From assembly GCA_029339505.1 (NCBI GenBank), contig JAQISU010000164.1:682001-746000 (forward strand): a stretch of 64,000 bases of DNA. Direction: 5' to 3'. The stretch is from Unio delphinus. Its lineage: Eukaryota; Mollusca; Bivalvia; Unionida; Unionidae. Below the pieces are notes generated by a model that was given only the letters and a program-made list of their open reading frames with translations, made no database searches and had not been told where the DNA came from. Shown here in pieces: positions 56,950-64,000 of this stretch; within the stretch, counting starts at the first letter, position 1; each line of letters starts with the position of its first letter. A program made the translations under genes and the position numbers.

Positions 56950-57621
56950 ATGTATAGAGATATGGATATAATTGATTTTTCAGCGACTAAAACAAGAGAA
57001 CCAGTTAAGCATCATGCAGCGCTACCAAACTCTATCCGGATGATTATAATCGGGCCATCTGGATCCGGTTAAACGCAATTGTTACTCAATTTAATAATGA
57101 GATGGATGAAGTGGGATAAGTTGTATTTAATTGCCCCTAGCGTAGATGATCAACGATGTTATGAAGTGCTAAAAGATTTTAACGAGAATGCATCAGAAAT
57201 TAAGGGTGAGAACGCCATTGATTTTATAACCGATATCGATGAAGCACCGAGCATTGATGATATTGATGGAGATATTAACAATTTAGTCGTATACGACGAT
57301 ATAATGTTGGATAAACAAAAGAATCCTGCTAGAATATTTTCCCGTGGGCGTCACAAAAACACTGACGTGATATATGTCACTCAACGCTACACTCAGGTTC
57401 CAAAAGTCATCAGAGATAACTGCAATATTCTTTCTGTATTCAACGGAGTTGATACTCATACTCTTAGAAATATTTGGCAGACATGGTGTTCTGATATAGA
57501 CTTCAATCAATTTCGAGATTTCTTTAGTCATGCTCAGTCGACTCCGCACGGATTCGCAACAATAAATTTGCATGATCCTCGGACACGATATCGTATCGGA
57601 ATGGATCAAATATTCGGTTAA
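56950..57621 (+). pseudogene. A32/FtsK-type DNA-packaging ATPase, stop at the Walker A lysine
   Basis: The start is ATG 56950 or 56962 (same frame). The Walker A loop reads IIIGPSGSG followed by TAA at 57070-57072 where the lysine codon belongs, then Thr-Gln. The frame is open afterwards: Walker B NLVVYDDIML (about 57282), FSRGRHKNTDVIYVTQ (sensor/Arg region) and a C-terminus ending RIGMDQIFG. The ATPase motor fills capsids with DNA. The last codons and the stop lie inside the right terminal repeat (from 57604). A single substitution explains the stop. Confidence 0.88.
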
Positions 57622-57913
57622 AATCATTTATTATTTTTTGTTAACCTGTAGCAGCAGAGAGGGTGGATGACAACAAGTTGCGACCAAAATTAATTAAAAA
57701 ATCGTAAAAGTCTCCGTTTTCATTTTTTTAGTTAAAATGAGATTTCGTAGGGAAGGCTCATTAAGATTTCAATAAATTTTTTGTCTGAAAACGTTGTAGG
57801 GTTTGCCCCTGAGACATTTTTTTTGGTTAAAATGAGATCGTAGGAAGGCTCGTTTTAATGATTCAATCAAAATTTTGTCTGAAAACGTTGTAGGGTTCAC
57901 CCTCTCTGCTGCT
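57604..57913 (-). repeat. right terminal inverted repeat
   Basis: 310 bases, inverted copy of 42144-42453, of the same length. It includes the final five codons and stop of the ATPase gene. Confidence 0.95.
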
Positions 57914-57990
57914 CCCTACGATTGCTCCAGCTCATCCATTTTGCACGATTTGGCATGTCATACATTTTGAACGATTTGGAGTGCCATATA

Positions 57991-58690
57991 TTTGATGATG
58001 TGGCGAGAGCAATCGTTTGTTACGAATCTGAAGTCTGATGGGTCAAAGTTGCTCTAGGTAATGAAGTTGTCCATCATACAGTGTTGTAAAAGATAAAACA
58101 TTGTACCTTGTTATTAACAATTCTCGACTAGGTTGATTGTAACTTGTTTGTCAAGATGGATATACATGTACTATCGACCAAATATCACGTATGATACAAT
58201 ATAGATTCCCAAATTAATGCTGATTGCACTAAAACGTACATTACAGTCAGTGTAAGTCGATGTTGGAAACAAAACAGTATTTTACACGATATCTGTGGGG
58301 TTTTTTTTGTCGTCAGAAAACGTTTTGTCAGAGATGGGTGTTTGCAACATGATTCAACGACTTCGATTGGCATTACAATATTACAACATGAAGTTGTATT
58401 GCTCCTCTATATAAACTGTTCTAAAACATTTAAAGGAAGTGAAAGAAAACCCCTCTCGTGCGTAAAGGACAAAAATGCACAAATCTGGAGTGAGAGAGAA
58501 AAACATTGCACTGGACGAAAACATTAAAACTGAACTTGTACCAAGTAACCTACGAGTAATCTGGTTTGTGGTAACAGAATATTACGCTTCACTTGGGACC
58601 TGTCTACAATATTCATAATAACAAGGACACATAGATGTAATGCCAGTCGACACTAGGCCTATGTTTTCAATTTGTAGGTTTTAAATATAA
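57991..58690. other. noncoding stretch
   Basis: No gene or repeat recognised. Confidence 0.4.
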
Positions 58691-58775
58691 AAAAAAAAAT
58701 AAGTCTTTTGTATCTGCGATTTCCCTTATCTGAGGCGGACACTCTAACCGCACGACCACCGTAGCGGTCAATACA
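58691..58775 (-). mobile_element. tRNA-derived SINE fragment
   Basis: On the minus strand it reads 'gcggttagagtgtccgcctc', then 'gggaaatcgcagat' and 'acaaaagacttattttttt'. This is the head of the family seen at 37105-37260, ending directly in an A-rich tail. Confidence 0.7.
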
Positions 58776-58879
58776 ATGTTGTGGATGGTATGGTAAGAAG
58801 AAGAACAAACGATTTCTTTTGGGAATCACTTGGGTTTTCAAGACACCAATTAGTATAGTATTCGTTTTGCCCAATTCCA

Positions 58880-59654
58880 CTTAAACTTCGCTATCATGTG
58901 CATTTTATTTTCAAAATTTATCTGTATCATTTTATTTAAGTCGACTGAGAACTTTATACCCAAGAAAGTAACTTCAGTAACCTATTTTAGCTTAAACTTG
59001 TAGTGAAAAGTTTCTGCAGTGTATTTCTTATTTCCAATCCAGATTGTTTTTGTTTTGGTCATATTGAGTTCAGGCTTAAGATATGTTGCAAATAAATCTA
59101 AAATAAGGTTTCAAGGATTCAAAAGTACCATTTAGAATCAAGGTAGTACCATCTGCGAACTATGAAAGTAAATATTCGGGTTTCTTTAGTTTAATAAAAT
59201 TCTTATTTTTTTTAATAGTATCTATACAATTTCTTCAAATTTTTAGAAGTGATATGGAGATGGTGGATCACCCTGTATACATCCTCTGAAAATATTGAAA
59301 TATTTTTAATAAAACCATTCTGACACACTTCTGAAAACATGTTATAAAAACACGTTTTTGCCCACCGTCTTATCATTGGTCCAAAATTACAAAAGGCAAG
59401 GACATTATGAATGAATTATCATGAGATGGAATCAAAAGTTGCTTGTTTTCAAAATCAGTTAGTAATAACATACCAGGCACATGTAATTCTTCAGTGATAT
59501 GAATTATATCGTGAATATTTGTATTTTCACCAGTATATCTTACTTTAGTGAAAACAGTTTGGTCATCAGATATTATATTAGTTTTGACTCTGTTCTGTTG
59601 ACAACAAATCCTGATGCTAAATTTTATAATTTTCTTGGGGAATACGATATTCAT
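58880..59654 (-). pseudogene. decayed LINE reverse transcriptase fragment (L1/Tx1-like)
   Basis: Minus-strand pieces include a 93-codon open frame (59654-59373) with QNRVKTNIISDDQTVF. After a frame change come FRGCIQGDPPSPY (RT motif 4 'GxxQGDPxSP') at about 59290, then degraded FADD- and thumb-region wording to about 58900. The clade is inferred from the wording, and all frames are broken. Confidence 0.6.
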
Positions 59655-59714
59655 TAATTATACTTTCACCGTTGGACAAATGTAAATTTTACTTTATATT
59701 TTTGCAACAATTTC

Positions 59715-59718
<4 letters not shown>

Positions 59719-59761
<43 letters not shown>
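59719..59761. repeat. (ATT)n microsatellite
   Basis: About 14 ATT units. Confidence 0.95.
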
Positions 59762-60063
59762 TCATTTGATTGTGTATGGTTTTATTTCCAATTTGATCTT
59801 ATAAAGAATAATAAATGTATTTAAAAATAAATAAAAATAAACAAAACAAACAACGAATCGGAATGTTATCTTTTTTATAAAGCCCCTTTCAAATTCTCTG
59901 AATAACTGATCATAGTCATGCTGTTACCATCGAAGATTTCAAGCAGCCGTCATGCATTAAATTTACTACATAAGCGAATATTGGATCGGTTCTGTATAAT
60001 AACGTCAGAAAAATGATTTATGTTGAGCTGGAACTCTTTTTTTAATTGTCTTCTTTGAAAGTT

Positions 60064-60134
60064 TATATATAGATAGATAGATAGATAGATAGATATAGAT
60101 ACAATATATAATATACACTTGTGTTGTATACAAG

Positions 60135-60168
<34 letters not shown>
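60064..60168. repeat. (GATA)n and (CA)n microsatellites
   Basis: GATA units at 60070-60098 and a CA run at about 60139-60168. Confidence 0.93.
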
Positions 60169-60170
<2 letters not shown>

Positions 60171-60216
60171 AGTGCCTGATATAAAATTGTAAATCGACAA
60201 GAAAAATAAAACTCTC

Positions 60217-60288
60217 GGGCTCGTCCGGGATTTGAACCCGGGACCTCTCGCACCCTAAGCGAGAATCATACCCCTAGACCAACGAGCC
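60217..60288 (-). tRNA. tRNA-Pro (AGG)
   Basis: On the minus strand it folds as a complete 72-nt cloverleaf. The acceptor is GGCTCGT/ACGAGCC with discriminator C. The D arm contains the A box (tggtctaggggta), the anticodon loop TTAGGGT gives anticodon AGG, and the T arm is CCCGGGTTCAAATCCCGG (B box). There is no intron and no encoded CCA. Downstream on the minus strand is a TTTT stretch (plus strand 60201-60210) suitable as a polymerase III terminator. It looks functional. Confidence 0.97.
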
Positions 60289-60370
60289 ACACATACTATG
60301 TACGAGGTTTAAGAATATCACCTAGTACCTGTCTATTTGCGTTGTGTTAGACCCTCGACTTCCATTTTGT

Positions 60371-60612
60371 AATCGCAGATTAACGATCATGTCCTCGTGA
60401 CATTTTTTGTGACCAGACATCAAATAATAGGCTAGTATTATATACTTTTGTAATAATCAGCAGCATACCTTTGAGCAAGGACAAGACTGATAATCGCAGA
60501 TTAACGATCATGTCCTCGTGACATTTTTTGTGACCAGACATCAAATAATAGGCTAGTATTATATACTTTTGTAATAATCAGCAGCATACCTTTGAGCAAG
60601 GACAAGACTGAT
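60371..60612. repeat. 121-base perfect tandem duplication
   Basis: Copies at 60371-60491 and 60492-60612, starting aatcgcagattaacgatcat. I see no difference between them. Confidence 0.95.
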
Positions 60613-61162
60613 GTTTGATTTCATGCCTCACTTTGCAAATTATCTAGTCTTAAAGATTATTTTTAATCCCCCCCCCCCCCCCCGCCTCCTTTCTGGTACA
60701 TTTGAACTTGGTGATATGGGGTGGGGTCGGGGCATGCTCATCTTTATCTGGCATTATTTTTCCTAATACGAAAAGCCAAAATATAGAAACAGGTGAAAGG
60801 AGAGGCGGCTATTTGCAGTGTAATTTTCACATATCATTCCATTATTATAAGGCGTTTACCGCAGCATTAGTAAGCGTTATATAAGTTTTGAAATACTGTT
60901 TTTCTATGTGTATTAAAAAATATGATATAATAAAGCATGACGATAAACCTGCCTATGTATCAGACATTTTCACTTGATAAGGATATGCCGCCAACATTTT
61001 TATCCAAATTAAATGCTCGATATCTTTGTTGTATGATGGACATGCAGTAACTTGAGTAAGTGATTCTACACGAACAGCCTTGGAGTCGGACCATCAAAAA
61101 ATCGCAACAGTCCGCTAAGTTCACTATTCTGCAATATTCAGGTTATTGAGATATATTATTAG

Positions 61163-61180
61163 CCATCAAATCTTTTTCAG
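61163..61180 (+). promoter_or_regulatory. likely 3' splice site before the SMIM15 exon
   Basis: 'catcaaatctttttcag' is a good polypyrimidine-AG acceptor, about 80 bases upstream of the ATG. A 5' UTR exon further upstream is therefore likely, as in vertebrate SMIM15. Confidence 0.45.
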
Positions 61181-61259
61181 ATGACACAGCAGCATAGCTG
61201 TTAGTGACCATTGCTCTCGACAAAATACATTCCGGTAAAAAAATCAGAGACTTTTTAAG

Positions 61260-61511
61260 ATGGAGGACTCTGTAACAACAAGCAGTTCCTGGGACTGGCA
61301 ATCATATCTTGAAACCGTCTTAAAGTGGGCAGCTACAAATCCATGGGAATTTGTCTACTATGTTCTTCTATGCCTGTCTCCATTCTTTTTCATCAGCGCT
61401 CTTCTGGCCTGGAATTTAGCAAAGCAAATTGAGGCAAAGGAGAAAGACAAGAAGCGACAAGCAAAAAGGCAATCTAATATTAACAAGACAAGGAAAAAGA
61501 AAGCAGATTGA
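61260..61511 (+). CDS. SMIM15: small integral membrane protein 15 (SMIM15) homologue
   Basis: 83 residues. The N-terminal part (about 11-30) has a Trp-rich amphipathic segment (WDWQSYLETVLKWAATNPWE). A single transmembrane helix follows at about residues 33-53 (VYYVLLCLSPFFFISALLAW). Then comes LAKQIEAKEKDKKRQAKRQ, and the protein ends in a highly basic tail. Length, single helix, 'NPW-F...L-L-P-F--SA-L-W-LAK-IEA-EK' pattern and Lys-rich tail fit the animal SMIM15 family, whose function is unknown. The coding part is in one exon, as in other animals. It is the only host protein gene supported in the window. Confidence 0.88.
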   Translation: MEDSVTTSSSWDWQSYLETVLKWAATNPWEFVYYVLLCLSPFFFISALLAWNLAKQIEAKEKDKKRQAKRQSNINKTRKKKAD

Positions 61512-61537
61512 TAATGGTGTTAGTGTATGTATTATTC

Positions 61538-61543
61538 AATAAA
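61538..61543 (+). terminator. polyadenylation signal AATAAA
   Basis: Canonical hexamer 27 bases after the SMIM15 stop. Other AATAAA signals lie further downstream, so longer 3' UTRs are possible. Confidence 0.55.
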
Positions 61544-63174
61544 GAATTGCATGTACACAATGAAAATCATATGTATACTTATGACCAGTTATTTCTCATT
61601 CTTATGTTTAGATGCCATAGGATGTAAATTATATTTCCTTGTTTAAATTACTGTATGCAGTTTATGTTTAGTGACATATCCAGTTCTATTTTTGCATCTT
61701 ATGATAATGATCTGGTCAAACCATTTCATATATCAATGATAAAAACTTTAAAAGCTTGCAGTTTCACTCATGATGTGTCAAGTTTTGTAAAGGTAAAATT
61801 TATCATTTTCATTAAGTAACCAATATCGGAATTTCTGCATTCATGGTTGTGTCTTGCCTAAGGCTTTACCATCTGTTCCATTCTTTTATGGAAAGGATTG
61901 TGTTTCACATACAGTTATTGTATGTACTCGCCTATAAATCTTGATCAAGTGCAAACTGCACAAACTTAGATCTGCCTTGCATAATGCACCAGCATATTTG
62001 GGTCTGTGAAGTGTCTTGGAAGTAGTCAGGAAAACAAACAACATAGACCCTGATCTGCAGGCACATTATTCTTCAGCAGATCAGCAGCGTTGTTGATTGC
62101 AGTTTGCTTTGATTTATAATTGAGTATATACAGTAGGTCATGTTTTAGTACATGACGAGACAGAAAGTGTCTCAGATAAGAAACAAATGGAATGCTGTAA
62201 AACTTTCTCAACTTAACCACACTTTTAATGAAAATGTTAAGCTTTGTTCATAAATTCACCAAAATTGTGAGAAAACTTGTGAGATTTCAAGCCAGAGTTA
62301 GATGCATGCATGTCAGAATTTTTAAAATAAATAGCTTGCTCATTGTTCTATGAGTTGCTTTGATTTTTTTTTTCTCCAAAAAAAATAATACCTCCTTGTT
62401 AACAAGAAATTTATAATTGAATGCTGATGCAGCTTTTGCAGAAAATTTGACGATAGTAATAATTTTTATCCTGAATGCCTTTGAGGTAATGTTATAGGCT
62501 GATCAACAAAAATATGTAAAATATTCTGTTCTGGGGTGATCTAACTGCTGGAAGCCTGATGGATAATAATACATTTCGCAGCAGGAATGGTGATTATTCA
62601 GTAAATAATAAACAAACTGAACTTGTTTAGTTTTCTTGGTCTTTTTATACCTTGTAATTGGATTTTTGAAATAAATGATGTAAACACTGATGTTGGATTT
62701 ACAATTACCTTGAGTAGAGAATATTATATAGATGTGTTGCTTTTTTTTTATTCCAATGAAATTTTTAAAATAACTTCTAATGCACTGAAGAAATTAATTT
62801 TAAAAAATATTTCATTGGAGATGTCTGGTTGAGGTTTTCTGATTGGATGAGTTGTTGTGCTATCATGCAAACACGTGTTTAAAGACATAAACTACATTAA
62901 TTTACAGGGAAAACAGTAATTCCACAAAACGATTTTCAATTGTAGTTGCTAAAAGCAACAGTCAATTTTCCAACTTTTTCTACAAACTCTGCCCCCACTT
63001 GAATATAATTTTTTTGGGTTAAAACTTGATACAAGAAAACACTGGTGCATGTAGAAAAGCAAACAAGACTCACTAAAGATATTCAGCATTTGAATATTAT
63101 TTAATTAAATAAATTGTTGACCTTCTAATTTTATCTCCGATTAAGTCTCATTTAATTTCATTAATCTGTACATG
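61544..63174. other. noncoding stretch or SMIM15 3' UTR
   Basis: AT-rich, no second gene seen. It may be in part extended 3' untranslated sequence. Confidence 0.4.
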
Positions 63175-63360
63175 TACATTTAGTGGCATAGAAATTGTAC
63201 AGTCATTTTTTGGTTGGCATAATTATTGGCAGAAATTGTAGTCATTTTTTGGTAGGCATAATTATTGGCAGAAATTGTACAGTCATTTTTTGGTTGGCAT
63301 AATTATTGGCAGAAATTGTACAGTCATATTTTGGTAGGCATAATTATTGGCAGAAACCCA
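63175..63360. repeat. about 50-base tandem array
   Basis: Four units built on 'cattttttggttggcataat' and 'attggcagaaattgta'. Confidence 0.92.
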
Positions 63361-63364
63361 TGAC

Positions 63365-63660
63365 TGATATATCGATTGTCATCTGTGAACTAATAATTAA
63401 ATGAGTCACCACTGAGTACATTCATCATCTGTGAACTAATAACATAATGGGTCACCAGTGAGTACCATTTGCCATCTGTAAATAGCATATTGGGTCACCA
63501 GTGAATAGTTTTATCTGAGAATAGTTTAATGGGTCACCAGTGAGTACATTCATCATCTGTGAATAGCTTAATGAGGCACGAGTGAGTACATCTTCATCTG
63601 AGAATAACTTAATGGGTCATATGTGAGTACATTAATCATCAGTTAAGTAATAACCAGTGA
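63365..63660. repeat. about 60-base tandem array
   Basis: Six diverged units built on 'catctgtgaactaataa' and 'atgggtcaccagtgagtaca'. Confidence 0.88.
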
Positions 63661-64000
63661 GTCTCTACTATTTAATTACTTAAAAACATAATGGTTGTTA
63701 AGTTCAGATTGTTTAGAGCAGTTTCAAAGTTGTCTCCACTATTGATATGTATTGCATTTTTTATTTTTGTTTATTATTGGGTATCGACTGTGAATGTAGT
63801 ACATGAAGAAAATATTGTCATTTCATTTATTTTTTAACCTAATTAATGATTACTGACTGCATATTGATTATAAGAAAAGAAATCAGTTGTCATGTTACCA
63901 TATTCACTGTTTAATTTGGGACAACATAAAAAAAAAATTTAAGTAATTTTTTTTTATACAATATGTTGTGGACACATAATTTTTTTTAGACTCAAAAGCT

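Larger units (their letters stand above)
42144..57913. mobile_element. Maverick/Polinton (adintovirus-like) element, 15.77 kb
   Basis: Bounded by 310-base terminal inverted repeats and by cccta at 42139-42143 and 57914-57918. Joining the flanks over one cccta restores a normal satellite unit, so the ends are exact. It carries protein-primed-type PolB, retroviral-type integrase, packaging ATPase, adenain-like protease, capsid proteins and PLA2, the defining Maverick set. It also has an SF1 helicase with HNH tail and a NUMOD/HNH endonuclease. Virion genes run leftward. PolB and helicase run rightward, and the ATPase runs rightward into the right repeat. Several genes carry one or two lesions, so this copy is dead but young. 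Mavericks usually make 6-base duplications; here 5 bases are seen. Confidence 0.95.

Overview
The window is eukaryotic nuclear DNA from an invertebrate, most likely a mollusc or another lophotrochozoan (inference). It is AT-rich and full of microsatellites. It holds tRNA-derived SINEs, several LINE clades, LTR elements and two Maverick/Polinton (adintovirus-like) DNA elements. The only host genes I can support are a tRNA-Pro(AGG) gene (60217-60288, minus) and a small membrane-protein gene, SMIM15 (61260-61511, plus). Nearly everything else is mobile DNA in successive stages of decay.

Region 1-5800: noncoding DNA with a (TC)n array, a fossil GIY-YIG (Penelope-like) retroelement fragment, a 250-bp dispersed repeat and a clean tRNA-derived SINE with target-site duplication. 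Region 5800-20400: a badly decayed viral-type (Maverick-like) element. A collagen-like or tail-fibre-type gene and a second pseudogene lie on the minus strand. A packaging ATPase, a middle protein, a penton-like protein and a small hydrophobic protein lie on the plus strand. This fossil has been invaded by an LTR element (10167-14148), an RTE-type LINE (14370-15182), a hAT MITE with a perfect 8-bp duplication (15452-15802) and an I/Nimb-type LINE (16.9-18.6 kb, minus). Region 20571-24950: a Ty3/gypsy-type LTR element sitting inside a (CATA)n array, with integrase upstream of reverse transcriptase. Region 24951-35640: mostly featureless DNA, a second SINE, a palindromic MITE-like sequence and a long broken L2/CR1-type LINE (31.7-35.35 kb).

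Region 36033-57990: a large foldback structure. Two inverted arms carry 21-22-bp satellite arrays plus about 370 bp of unique sequence, and they surround a 3.27-kb gene-less loop. A 15.77-kb Maverick/Polinton (42144-57913) has inserted into the satellite of the right arm. It has 310-bp terminal inverted repeats and a 5-bp duplication (cccta). It encodes a virion set (penton-like protein, hydrophobic protein, repeat or fibre-like protein, adenain-type protease, pX-like protein, double-jelly-roll major capsid protein, pVI-like protein, large middle protein). It also encodes a replication and integration set (family B polymerase, SF1 helicase with HNH tail, retroviral-type integrase, zinc-finger/phospholipase A2 protein, A32/FtsK-type packaging ATPase). 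Two unusual accessory genes are a NUMOD/HNH endonuclease and a Cys-rich repeat protein.

The polymerase and helicase frames are open, but at least six genes carry one or two lesions: a perfect 47-bp tandem duplication in the capsid gene, a stop codon at the Walker A lysine of the ATPase, an in-frame TAG in the penton gene, and frameshifts in the integrase, PLA2 and fibre-like genes. This looks like a young but already dead insertion. Some of the homopolymer frameshifts could instead be assembly errors.

Region 58000-64000: a decayed L1-type LINE fragment, a SINE fragment, the tRNA-Pro gene, a 121-bp tandem duplication, SMIM15 and two downstream minisatellites.
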